Assembly: GCA_963791805.1 (NCBI GenBank)
Contig: CAWBTU010000003.1
Span: 682,001 to 746,000 of the forward strand
DNA length: 64,000 nt
Direction: 5' to 3'
From: JACMJL01 sp963791805
GTDB lineage: Bacteria > Bacillota > Clostridia > Clostridiales > Clostridiaceae
Positions 17,106 to 25,792 of the stretch are shown one piece after another. Numbering within the stretch: position 1 is the first letter of the stretch; the number at the start of each line of letters is the position of its first letter. Position numbers and translations under genes: made by a program. Under the pieces are notes generated by a model. That model was not told the origin of the DNA. It searched no databases and saw nothing but the letters and a program-made list of their open reading frames with translations.

Positions 17106-17323
17106 ATAAAGTCCCTCCCATATAATATTTTTAATTTTATGTACTTAATAAAACAGTAACATTAAGTTGATGGCAAAGCAAATATCTTAAGCTTTAATTT
17201 TTGTCTTGAATATTTATTGAAGTTACACTGGCATTTGCTACATACTTGTTGATATTACAAGGTATATTTATTATAATATAATAACAGTTTAAATTGAATT
17301 TAAAAAAACATACAGTAATATAT

Positions 17324-17350
17324 ATAGGATGTACATGCATCCTATTTTTA
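17324..17350 (+). promoter_or_regulatory. Terminator-like hairpin in the leader of the short MCP
   Basis: ATAGGATG pairs perfectly with CATCCTAT across a 6-nt loop (17324-17345) and is followed by TTTTT, ending about 20 nt before the start codon at 17369. It could be an attenuator or an operator palindrome. No alternative antiterminator stem was found by eye. Confidence 0.4.
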
Positions 17351-17368
17351 AATTAGGGGGGAACTTAC

Positions 17369-18208
17369 ATGATAGAAAATACAAAAGATGAACATAGTGT
17401 AATAGAAAGTTTTAAAGAAATTTTGTGGCAATTACCTAAATTCTTTGAGGAGGAAATCTCCTTTACATTAACGGATAGAGAACGATTCGTTGGATTTGTT
17501 GAAAGTGAACATATGCATAGATTTGCTGAAATTGGCGATGTAATCCCAAGAGGAGAATTGCTAAGGGAAGTAATGGAGAGTGGTAATGTTAAAGCTATTA
17601 ATGTGGAGAATTACAATAATATTATGAGTATTAGAGTAGTTGCAATTCCTTTAAAGGATGAAATGGGTAGAGTAGTGGGCGCAATTTCCTATGGAAAAAG
17701 TTTAGAGAATAGCGCAAAAGTATCTAAAATGTCTACAGATTTATCAAATGCAACTGCTTCAATTTTGAAAGTAGCAACTGAAATTAATGATGATATTAAA
17801 AATATTAAAGAATTAAACAACAAAGTTGAAGAGAAAATAAAGATTACCTCAATGCAGTGTAACAACACAGATGATATTATTGGATTTATTAAAAATATTG
17901 CCAATCAAACAAATCTTCTTGGATTAAATGCGGCAATTGAAGCTTCTAGAGCAGGTGATGCTGGAAAAGGATTTGGCATTGTAGCATCAGAAATCAGAAA
18001 ATTATCTAAAACCAGTACTGAATCACTAACTGAGATTAATAATATTTTAAAAGATATTAAGGATTCTGTGAAAATAGTTGAAGATAGTATTGGGATTTCT
18101 ATGAATTCTTCTAATAAGCAGGAGAAAGATTTAATTCAAATATTAGAATCTGTAGAAGAACTAAATAGGAGTGCTGAGGCTTTGACTGAAATGGCAAGAA
18201 AATTATAG
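17369..18208 (+). CDS. Short soluble methyl-accepting chemotaxis protein
   Basis: 279 aa, without membrane helices. Residues ~20-110 form one sensor unit of the same type as the doubled units in the 3541 and 6079 MCPs (ending MGRVVGAISYGKSL). Residues ~120-279 are a minimal signalling hairpin with IANQTNLLGLNAAIEASRAG and GKGFGIVASEIRKLSK. The Shine-Dalgarno is GGGGGG. The leader carries a terminator-like hairpin. clpS starts 38 nt downstream, so the three genes to clpA may be one transcript, an unusual pairing of a receptor with proteolysis genes. Confidence 0.9.
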   Translation: MIENTKDEHSVIESFKEILWQLPKFFEEEISFTLTDRERFVGFVESEHMHRFAEIGDVIPRGELLREVMESGNVKAINVENYNNIMSIRVVAIPLKDEMGRVVGAISYGKSLENSAKVSKMSTDLSNATASILKVATEINDDIKNIKELNNKVEEKIKITSMQCNNTDDIIGFIKNIANQTNLLGLNAAIEASRAGDAGKGFGIVASEIRKLSKTSTESLTEINNILKDIKDSVKIVEDSIGISMNSSNKQEKDLIQILESVEELNRSAEALTEMARKL

Positions 18209-18246
18209 CATATATATAAGGTGTCCTTAAATATGGAGGGATCAAA

Positions 18247-18546
18247 ATGGAAACCAATAATATAACTACTGAAAAGAATAAAATTAAAGTGGCCAGGCCA
18301 AAACATTATAAAGTAATTATGCATAATGATGATTATACTAGCATGGAATTTGTCGTAGATATTCTAACAAGTGTATTTAATAAAAAATTAGAAGAAGCTA
18401 CTAAAATTATGATAGATGTCCACAAAGCTGGCAGAGGAATAGCCGGAATTTATCCTTATGATATTGCTGTGACAAAAGTTTCAATTGCAATGAGTAAAGC
18501 TGAGGAAGAAGATTTTCCTTTTAAACTTACTATAGAGGAGGAATAG
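18247..18546 (+). CDS. clpS: ClpS protease adaptor
   Basis: 99 aa. ClpS delivers substrates with destabilising N-terminal residues to ClpA(P). The core family motifs are present: YKVIMHNDDYTSMEFVVDIL (the NDD pocket region) and the HKAGRGIAGIYPYDIA segment that binds ClpA and the N-degron. The flexible N-terminal tail (residues 1-20) has normal length. GGAGG precedes the ATG. clpA follows 3 nt after the stop, the classical clpSA arrangement. No clpP is in the window. Confidence 0.95.
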   Translation: METNNITTEKNKIKVARPKHYKVIMHNDDYTSMEFVVDILTSVFNKKLEEATKIMIDVHKAGRGIAGIYPYDIAVTKVSIAMSKAEEEDFPFKLTIEEE

Positions 18547-18549
18547 GAA

Positions 18550-20760
18550 ATGAAAATAACAGCTGGTGTAAATAATATAATAAAAAGAGCTTATGAAGAG
18601 GCAAAAACAAACAGAGATGAATATGTAACTCCTGAACATTTATTGTATGCAGCTATGTTTAATAATAAGATTATTGATACAGTTACTAAATGCGGAGGAA
18701 ATGTAGAGGAATTAAAAAGAAACTTAAAAGAATATATCGATGATAATATTGATAGAGTTGAGGATATTGATCCTCAAGAAAGTTACGGGTTTCAACAAGT
18801 AATTATTATGGCGAGTATTCAAGTTGAAAACTCAGGAAAAGATACTATCAACGTGGATCATTTAATTTCAGTAATATTTGAGCTCAAGGATAGCTATGCT
18901 AGTTACTATTTACTAGATCAGGGAATCAATAAACGAGATATGCTTTATCATTTATGTCATGAGGAACAATTAGATTTTATTGATGAAGAGGAAATAGAGG
19001 CACTTAGCTTTCAAGAAGATATTGTTGAAAAATACACATTAAATCTTACAAAATTAGTTAAAGAAGAATATAAAGATCCTTTAATAGGAAGGGAAGATAT
19101 TATAAATAGAACTATACAAATTCTATGTAGGAGAACAAAAAATAATCCTATTCATATTGGAGAACCAGGTGTTGGAAAGACAGCCATTACTATAGAATTG
19201 GCTAAACTTATAAGTGAAAATAAAGTTCCTAAAAAATTAAAGGATGCTCAGGTTTTTTCCTTTGATATAGGTTCAATGCTTGCAGGAACTAAGTATAGAG
19301 GAGATTTTGAAGAGCGAATAAAAAAGGTATTGGATGAGATAAAGAAACAAAACAATCCAATAGTATTTATTGACGAAATTCACAATTTAGTAGGCGCAGG
19401 AGCTCTTAGTGGTGGAGCCTTAGATGCTTCTAATTTGTTAAAACCATATTTAATGGAAGGTAAAATTAGATTTATCGGTGCTACAACCTTTGAAGAGTAC
19501 AAAAAACACTTTGAGAAGGACAAGGGTCTAGCTAGAAGATTCCAGACTGTAGAGGTAAAAGAGCCTACAGTTGAGGAGGCAATAGAAATACTTGAAGGAT
19601 TAAAGGAGAACTATGAAAATTATCATAATGTAAAGTATACTGCAGAGGCTATTAAAAGTGCAGTTGTTTTAAGTGACAAATATATTAATGATAAGTATTT
19701 ACCAGATAAAGCTATTGATATCATAGACGAAGCAGGTGCCTATATTGGAATAAAAAGTGAGAGCACTGATAAAGCAGTAATCATAGGTGAAGAGACTATC
19801 GAAGAGATAATTTCCAAGGTATGTCATATACCTAAAAAAACAGTGGAAAGTAATGAAATAGATTCATTGAAAAATATAGAGTCTGTTTTAAAGGAAAGTA
19901 TTTTTGGACAAGACAAAGCTATAGAGGAAGTAGTAAGATGCATTAAAATATCAAGAGCTGGCTTGAATGAAGATAATAAACCTGTAGCATCTATGCTTTT
20001 TGTTGGACCTACTGGAGTTGGAAAAACTGAAATAGCTAGAAGTTTAGCTAAAAACTTAGGAGTAGAATTAGTAAGATTTGATATGAGTGAGTATGTAGAA
20101 AAGCACACTGCCTCAAAGCTTATAGGTGCACCTCCAGGATATGTAGGCTATGAAGAAGGTGGACTGCTTACAGATATTATTAGGAAGAAACCTCATTGTG
20201 TGCTTTTACTTGATGAAATTGAAAAAGCCCATGACGATATATTAAGCGTTTTACTTCAAGTAATGGACTATGCTACTCTTACTGATAATCAAGGAAGAAA
20301 AGCAGATTTTAGAAATGTAATTATTATTATGACTTCCAATGCTGGAGCAAAAAATATAGGCAGAAGCCTTGTAGGCTTTGGTGAAAGAGCAATTAAAGGT
20401 GAAGCCATTCAAGAGGAAGTTAAAAAAGCCTTTACTCCTGAATTTAGAAATAGGCTAGATAAAATTGTAGTGTTTAATCATATAGACAATTCTATGGCAC
20501 TAAGTATTGCAAGAAAAGAATTAAATGCTTTTAAAGTTAATCTAGAAAAGAAAAAAATTAATTTAGCATTTAGTGAAAATTGTATTAATTATATAGCTCA
20601 AAAAGGAATTTCACAAGAGTTTGGTGCTAGAGAGATCATTAGAATTATAAGCTCTCAGTTTAAGCCTTTGCTAATAGAAGAAATACTTTTTGGAAAATTA
20701 AGCTCTGGTGGCCACTGCACTATAGACGTTGTAAACGAGGAAGTTATATTGAATTTTTAA
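18550..20760 (+). CDS. clpA: ClpA-type AAA+ unfoldase
   Basis: 736 aa. The N-domain (residues 1-140) is followed by two AAA+ modules. The first has Walker A GEPGVGKT at about residue 204 and Walker B VFIDEIHNL; the second has GPTGVGKT at about 486 and LLLDEIEKAH. The order, length and adjacent clpS identify ClpA rather than ClpC or ClpB: there is no long middle coiled coil. A VGFGE segment after the second module resembles the IGF/L loop that docks on ClpP. It unfolds proteins into the ClpP chamber in an ATP-dependent way. The ribosome binding site overlaps the end of clpS, so translation is coupled. Confidence 0.95.
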   Translation: MKITAGVNNIIKRAYEEAKTNRDEYVTPEHLLYAAMFNNKIIDTVTKCGGNVEELKRNLKEYIDDNIDRVEDIDPQESYGFQQVIIMASIQVENSGKDTINVDHLISVIFELKDSYASYYLLDQGINKRDMLYHLCHEEQLDFIDEEEIEALSFQEDIVEKYTLNLTKLVKEEYKDPLIGREDIINRTIQILCRRTKNNPIHIGEPGVGKTAITIELAKLISENKVPKKLKDAQVFSFDIGSMLAGTKYRGDFEERIKKVLDEIKKQNNPIVFIDEIHNLVGAGALSGGALDASNLLKPYLMEGKIRFIGATTFEEYKKHFEKDKGLARRFQTVEVKEPTVEEAIEILEGLKENYENYHNVKYTAEAIKSAVVLSDKYINDKYLPDKAIDIIDEAGAYIGIKSESTDKAVIIGEETIEEIISKVCHIPKKTVESNEIDSLKNIESVLKESIFGQDKAIEEVVRCIKISRAGLNEDNKPVASMLFVGPTGVGKTEIARSLAKNLGVELVRFDMSEYVEKHTASKLIGAPPGYVGYEEGGLLTDIIRKKPHCVLLLDEIEKAHDDILSVLLQVMDYATLTDNQGRKADFRNVIIIMTSNAGAKNIGRSLVGFGERAIKGEAIQEEVKKAFTPEFRNRLDKIVVFNHIDNSMALSIARKELNAFKVNLEKKKINLAFSENCINYIAQKGISQEFGAREIIRIISSQFKPLLIEEILFGKLSSGGHCTIDVVNEEVILNF

Positions 20761-20859
20761 GTAACAAATGCTGTTAATACTAATTTGGTAATTCCATAAT
20801 TTACATCTAATAATTTTCTTTCTTAAGCACATACTATTACTGCATAAGGAACTTAACGG

Positions 20860-21276
20860 TTGAGCCAATACTTTTATATACTCTATATGGAGTTATAAAA
20901 AGTACGTCGAAGATTATATAGTCAGTGGGATAGCTGATATATAGTTAGAGAGGAGATTCTATAGGGTTAGGAAAAGTTTTATTATAGTCGATTAACATTG
21001 ATTATAATAGGGTTCCAACTTATCTTATAGGGTTAAGCGAAGATCATACAGTGTGCTGTAATGGTTATCAGTAGCCGAAAGGTTATATATAGCTGTGTAG
21101 GTATGCTATATGGTCGAACGAACCATCAGTATGGGTAGTGAAATGCTTTGTTATAGTCGAAAGATTATAATTAGGTACAAAGTTATCTTTATTGGTGCAA
21201 GGTAAATTGTTTTGTTCTTTATCAATGGCTATATATAGGTTATTATAATTTAACTTATATATAGCCTCTTTATTTT
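20860..21276 (+). ncRNA. Large multi-hairpin structured RNA candidate
   Basis: No protein-like frame exists here, but the plus strand folds by eye into a compact RNA. A long-range stem pairs 20860-20869 with 21191-21200 (nine pairs, one mismatch) and encloses: hairpin 20870-20903; a TATATAG-TCAG/CTGA-TATATA hairpin (about 20913-20943); a 9-bp hairpin 20981-20989/21000-21008; ACAG-TGTG-CTGT (21048-21059); a three-way junction closed by ATGGTT/AACCAT (21061-21066/21121-21126) holding AGCC-GAAA-GGTT and ATATAGC/GCTATAT; and CTTTGT/ACAAAG (21146-21151/21177-21182) around a TTATAGTC-GAAA-GATTATAA hairpin. GAAA tetraloops and the 3' terminator fix the strand as plus. ATAGGGTT recurs three times in loops. 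A weak promoter (TTGGTA, 17 bp, TAATAA) lies at 20785-20813. The length (~415 nt) excludes tRNA, 6S and simple riboswitches; it may belong to the large ornate RNA classes or be new. Confidence 0.72.
21227..21276 (+). terminator. Terminator of the structured RNA
   Basis: A perfect 11-bp stem GGCTATATATA (21227-21237) with its complement (21256-21266), then TCTTTATTTT. It comes ~25 nt after the long-range closing stem and no protein gene ends nearby on this strand. Confidence 0.85.
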
Positions 21277-21288
21277 GTCACTTGTCAC

Positions 21289-21299
21289 GTGCCTGGCAC
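21289..21299. repeat. GTGCCTGGCAC palindrome
   Basis: A GC-rich 11-nt palindrome in very AT-rich surroundings, preceded by the direct repeat TGTCAC(T/G)TGTCAC. Such GTGCC-N-GGCAC motifs are known from repetitive mobile-element remnants; identity here is not established. Confidence 0.35.
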
Positions 21300-21310
21300 C
21301 CCAAAAAGGC

Positions 21311-21350
21311 AAAAAGGTAGAGTATAGCGTTGGCTATACTCTACCTTTTT
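21311..21350 (-). terminator. Strong terminator overlapping the end of the 70-aa gene
   Basis: A perfect 18-bp stem (21311-21328 with 21333-21350) and a 4-nt loop. The TAG stop of the minus-strand gene (21341-21343) lies inside one arm. Confidence 0.85.
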
Positions 21351-21553
21351 TGCAAATTATAATTATCGTCACCAGGCAATCCATATTTAAGAAATACTAA
21401 CTCAGAGGATCCTTTGGCATAGGCTCGTTTTTTCCTCTTTATTTTTCCAAGGTTAAAACATACTATAAAAAGGAATAGTGCGGCGAGTAATGATCCATAA
21501 ATAATAAGATTAGTAGAAGATAAGCTGTTTATAGCATGAATTAGATGCTCCAT
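21341..21553 (-). CDS. 70-aa single-pass membrane protein
   Basis: One clear membrane helix at about residues 15-35 (LIIYGSLLAALFLFIVCF), then a basic stretch (KIKRKKR) that predicts a cytoplasmic C-terminus of ~30 residues. The ATG has a good Shine-Dalgarno (GGAGGA, 7 nt). The gene ends inside a strong terminator. I do not recognise a family. The ribosome binding site, signal-anchor character and terminator make it a believable small gene. Confidence 0.65.
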   Translation of the reverse strand: MEHLIHAINSLSSTNLIIYGSLLAALFLFIVCFNLGKIKRKKRAYAKGSSELVFLKYGLPGDDNYNLQKR

Positions 21554-21628
21554 TTAAATTCCTCCATTCAGTTTGTTACTAATTTATTTTAGTATTCCCA
21601 AGAAGCAGTAAAATAATTATGATAAATA

Positions 21629-22123
21629 TTAGTTTAAAATATTTAATAATTCTTTTTTATAATTTATTAAAAAATTGTTAAGCAAGGCATAATTATAAAA
21701 ACAATCATAAGGGTTAATACTAGCAGCCATATTCAACATGGTGTCTATAAAATTAGGATATGAAAAATTAGATTTTTTCATTTCATCAGTCAAATTACTA
21801 TTTTGGCTTTTCAAGGTTATACAAATTTCAATAATATCGTGGCCCAATTGAAACCGGTCAGTTTGGGATACATTATCTAACATTTCCCTAAAGGTTTTCC
21901 TTATAAAAGAAGGTGCAGTTAACGGTGGAAACACAAGAACTTTAATATTATGCTTTTGCCATTGCAAACAATGATTAGTTAAGTCAATTCCAAGCTCTAT
22001 AAAATGCTTATAAAGTATTTTATCTTCCTCATCTAGACTATTATATAAAAACTCTTCAAAAGCTATTTGATTATGATCCATACTTAAATCTACATAATCT
22101 TTTTCACATACACATGCAGACAT
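21629..22123 (-). CDS. Hypothetical soluble protein
   Basis: 164 aa from the ATG at 22123, chosen because GGGAGGG lies 6 nt upstream; an in-frame ATG 11 codons earlier has no such site. It has two cysteines near the N-terminus (ACVCEKDY), an acidic helical region (EEFLYNSLDEEDK) and an otherwise helical make-up without membrane segments. No known family is recognised. It is a separate unit from the 70-aa gene. Confidence 0.65.
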   Translation of the reverse strand: MSACVCEKDYVDLSMDHNQIAFEEFLYNSLDEEDKILYKHFIELGIDLTNHCLQWQKHNIKVLVFPPLTAPSFIRKTFREMLDNVSQTDRFQLGHDIIEICITLKSQNSNLTDEMKKSNFSYPNFIDTMLNMAASINPYDCFYNYALLNNFLINYKKELLNILN

Positions 22124-22420
22124 ATTACTTCCCTCCCAATAAATCAGTTCCTTCATTTCCCTGTAGAAACCACCTTGATTAGCAACTATTATAAGACGCC
22201 TTAAATAAATTATACCTTAATTGTATAAAATTGGCAATTAGTTTTTTTATAATAAGACAAATATTATTTTCAAGCTCAGCAAACTCCTATTTTAGGAGAG
22301 GCTTGGTAAAAGGTATCATTATACTATAATGAAATTGTGATAAAATCCATCTATAAGTTCAAAACTAAGATGTTCCTATATTTTTAAGTGAATTAGTTTA
22401 TTAATATGTAGAATATAATA
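22124..22420. other. Intergenic stretch with a small hairpin
   Basis: No gene seen. CTCCTA-TTT-TAGGAG at 22284-22298, flanked by CAAGC/GCTTG, forms a short two-part stem of unknown meaning. Confidence 0.4.
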
Positions 22421-22447
22421 AAGGAACAAAATACCCTTTTGTTCCTT
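22421..22447 (-). terminator. Terminator of the GGDEF-EAL gene
   Basis: An 11-bp stem AAGGAACAAAA with its complement and a 5-nt loop. It lies ~70 bp past the stop of the minus-strand gene; the T-run is modest. Confidence 0.65.
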
Positions 22448-22517
22448 ACTTTCATATTTAAATATAAATAAACATACCAATTGGCGCATATAAAACAATA
22501 GAGCTTTAGTCAAATAT

Positions 22518-24935
22518 TTATTCTAAAAAATTATGATCATTTATCTTCTCTACAGCATCTACTTCCAATGGCTTACTAAACAAGTACCCTTGAATATAGT
22601 CGCAACCAACTAATTTTAGATGATTATATTGTTCAATTTCTTCTATACCTTCAGCTACTACTTTTAACTTCAAGCTATGAGAGAGGGCTATAATGCTTTT
22701 CATAACAGGTATATTTTCAACTTCTAAGAATTTTTCATTTAAAGATTTATCCAGTTTTAGTTTATCTACTGGTAAAAATGTTAAATAACTTAGGGATGAG
22801 TATCCTGTACCAAAATCATCTAGGGAAATTTTTACGCCTAAAGTCTTTAATTTATTAAGAAATTCTACAGTCATATCTTTTTTCTCTAAGAATATACTTT
22901 CAGTTATTTCTATATCAATATATTTTGCTTCCACATTTTTTTCTATAAGCAAGTTCTCTAGAAAGTCATAGTAATCTGGATCATTTAGTTGTTTAGCAGA
23001 AAAATTAATAGCAACAGGCTTTACATCTAAACCCTTCTCTTTCCAGATTGATATTTGATTGATGGCTTCTCTTGTTACCCATCTTCCAATTTCTATAATC
23101 ATACCCATTTCCTCAGCTAGAGGAATGAAAAGAGCAGGTGATATGCTGAAATCTATTATCCTTACTAAAGCTTCATATCCAACTATTTTACCTGAAACTG
23201 TATCAACTTGTGGTTGATAAAGCAATTTAAAACTGCCTGTCTCAATTGTTTCTCTTAAGAGACTTTCAAGGCTTATAGACTCTTTTAATTTTTCTGTCAT
23301 CTCTTCGTTAAAGAACATATAGCTATTTTTGCCCGCACTTTTTACTTTATACATGGACATGTCCACGTTCATAAGTAATTGACTTACTTGATTGCTATCT
23401 GAAGGATACAAGGTTATACCCATACTACAGCTAGTATGAATTTCACTTTTGCCAATTAAGAGCTTATTACTAAATACATTCATTATTTTTCTAGCATATT
23501 CTTCAATTTTAAAGATATCGTCTTCTCCTGATAGCAATATTAAGAATTCATCTCCGCCAAATCTAGAAACAAATAATTTATCATCCTCAAGGGATTTAAG
23601 CTCTTCAGCTATTTTAATTAACACTTTATCTCCAAATACATGTCCTAAGGTATCATTTATTCCTTTAAAATTATCAATATCTACAAGAATTACAGCACCA
23701 CTACTATTTTTACCTATTTCTGTATCGAACTTTTCGATGAACCACCTTCGGTTGGGAAGTTCTGTTAATACATCATGATATGCAAGATGAGTAATTAATT
23801 CTGTATAGTTTTGTATCTCTTCATATTGTGCTCGTAACTCTTCCTCTGAGGCAGTTAGTTGCTGATAAGCTGCAGATATTTCTTGGTTGGAAGCTAGCAA
23901 TTCTTGATCTTTGATTTCTAGATTTCTGTATAAGTCGTTTAATTCTGAATAATTGTTACTAATTTTTATAATAAATGCAACAATTATTAAAATTAAGGTA
24001 GATATTCCGAAAACAAGCTTACTCATTATATTAAAAATATTTATTTGTGATTGAGTTTCTGATTTAGTAATAATTGTGCTCACAGACCAGCCATTCGAGT
24101 CTATTGGAGTATATGCGAAATACATAGCTTTATTTTTATAGTTGTATTCAGAAAGACCTTTTTTACCTGAAACCATCTTATTTCCCAATTGTCCAATAAC
24201 ACCTTTTGCATCAGAAATATCGCTTTTAATTGAAATTGATTTATCTTTGTTATAAATCACAGAACCTTTATTAGAAACTAAAAGAATAGAACCATTATTA
24301 TTAATTTTATAAGAATCTAAATAGGAGGTTATTTTGTTCATATTGATATCAATACCGAAGGCGCCAATGATTACTCCATTATCTAATACAGGCGCTACTA
24401 TTGATATAACCATATCTCCTGAAAAAAGATCAGTATAAGGTGTTGTAAAAGCAATTTTATTATTATTTTGAAGCATTTCTAGATACCAAGGCCTATTAAT
24501 TATTTGGTAATCCTTGTCAATACTCCAATTAAATTCATGAGTTACGATATCATTAGTTGCAGTTATTCCTAGCCAAGCTAAATTAATATTGGGGTCAGTA
24601 CCTTTGATTTTTCCTAAAGTACCAACAACAGTTTTATAATTAGGATCAGATGCTTTAGATTCTGTGGGTCTAGCATCTTTTATATAGTTTATTAGTGTTT
24701 CGTCGGTTTGCATTTCTGTTACAACTTCAGCATAACGAAGAAAATACGAATTGATTTGTGATGAAATGATTTGAGAATCCTTTTGTAGACTAACTTTAAC
24801 ATTTTTCTGTAGATTTTTTTTCATCTGAATATTAAAGTACATTCCTAGTGATGAAAACGCAAAAATAAAAACAATAAAAAGAATGAAAACTGTATTCATA
24901 TATTTCATGATAATATTCTTTTTTAAAAGTTTCAT
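22518..24935 (-). CDS. Membrane sensor with GGDEF and EAL domains
   Basis: 805 aa. A membrane helix at about 12-32 and another at about 290-315 enclose an extracytoplasmic dCACHE-like sensor of ~255 residues. A coiled coil (about 325-375) leads to a GGDEF domain with RFGGDEF intact at about residue 459. An EAL domain starts at about 570 with YEALVRI, then VAINFSAKQL, IEITES, LDDFGTGYSSL, VAEGIE and QGYLFSKPL. Both active sites look intact, so it could make and degrade c-di-GMP. It is monocistronic with an AGAAGGTG ribosome binding site. Confidence 0.93.
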   Translation of the reverse strand: MKLLKKNIIMKYMNTVFILFIVFIFAFSSLGMYFNIQMKKNLQKNVKVSLQKDSQIISSQINSYFLRYAEVVTEMQTDETLINYIKDARPTESKASDPNYKTVVGTLGKIKGTDPNINLAWLGITATNDIVTHEFNWSIDKDYQIINRPWYLEMLQNNNKIAFTTPYTDLFSGDMVISIVAPVLDNGVIIGAFGIDINMNKITSYLDSYKINNNGSILLVSNKGSVIYNKDKSISIKSDISDAKGVIGQLGNKMVSGKKGLSEYNYKNKAMYFAYTPIDSNGWSVSTIITKSETQSQINIFNIMSKLVFGISTLILIIVAFIIKISNNYSELNDLYRNLEIKDQELLASNQEISAAYQQLTASEEELRAQYEEIQNYTELITHLAYHDVLTELPNRRWFIEKFDTEIGKNSSGAVILVDIDNFKGINDTLGHVFGDKVLIKIAEELKSLEDDKLFVSRFGGDEFLILLSGEDDIFKIEEYARKIMNVFSNKLLIGKSEIHTSCSMGITLYPSDSNQVSQLLMNVDMSMYKVKSAGKNSYMFFNEEMTEKLKESISLESLLRETIETGSFKLLYQPQVDTVSGKIVGYEALVRIIDFSISPALFIPLAEEMGMIIEIGRWVTREAINQISIWKEKGLDVKPVAINFSAKQLNDPDYYDFLENLLIEKNVEAKYIDIEITESIFLEKKDMTVEFLNKLKTLGVKISLDDFGTGYSSLSYLTFLPVDKLKLDKSLNEKFLEVENIPVMKSIIALSHSLKLKVVAEGIEEIEQYNHLKLVGCDYIQGYLFSKPLEVDAVEKINDHNFLE

Positions 24936-25208
24936 AAAAAGAGCACCTTCTCCATATAAAATAATTATTACAACCTATAAATTATGTTATAAACAAGATA
25001 TCTCATCATGTGGTTTTTCATACACACAGTTTATTCTAATCACTCTAACAGCATGTTTATGTACAGATATATACCATAATTATAATATATTATTTAATTG
25101 TTTTATATGAATTTCTACTAATTGATATAAATACCTATATGAATTTATATTTTTATACACTTTTAGACATAATAAAGAACTACAAGTCTATTATGAGGGG
25201 TGATTTTT

Positions 25209-25511
25209 ATGGCAAGTGAATCCTTTAATAATGTTGATAATTTTTTAGATGATTGCTCAGTGGATAAAAACTATAGCACCATATTAACTAAAGTAGAAAT
25301 AATATATAACAACAAGACTGAGGCATTTTATACCAATGTTACCTTCAGTTGTAACAATATATTTGACTTTTTTAAGATTAGCCTAGATAATTTAAAGAAT
25401 GTTTCTCAGTATGAGACTTTTAGAACTGACGAACTAACCATGGATTACATCAAGGAAAAGTATCTGCTAATTAATAAGCAAGATACTACTATCAAAATAT
25501 ATAAACCATAA
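25209..25511 (+). CDS. Hypothetical 100-aa protein
   Basis: The ATG at 25209 is preferred because GAGGGG lies 8 nt upstream; the GTG at 25200 sits too close. The protein is small and soluble, with an acidic N-terminus and an alternating beta pattern (TKVEIIYNNKTEAFYTNVTF). No family recognised. It stands alone between the GGDEF-EAL gene and the SDR. Confidence 0.6.
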   Translation: MASESFNNVDNFLDDCSVDKNYSTILTKVEIIYNNKTEAFYTNVTFSCNNIFDFFKISLDNLKNVSQYETFRTDELTMDYIKEKYLLINKQDTTIKIYKP

Positions 25512-25792
25512 ACTATAGTTTTTTATAATTTAGCAACTTAGCGTATGCATTAAGTTTACAGTAAAGCATAACAAGAATACAAACATACTTGCAACTATAA
25601 ATATTACTGAAATTGGAATTAGATATTTTATTGCTTATAAAACAGTGCGTAATGCACAATAAAAACACCTTTTTTGTTATTCTGTGAATAATTAAATTTT
25701 TAACACAGACTGATATACTAAAGCTGTTGATAAAATAATATTGTGAGTTAATAAAATACATGATTATGATAAGTACTAAGGAGGATTAATTA

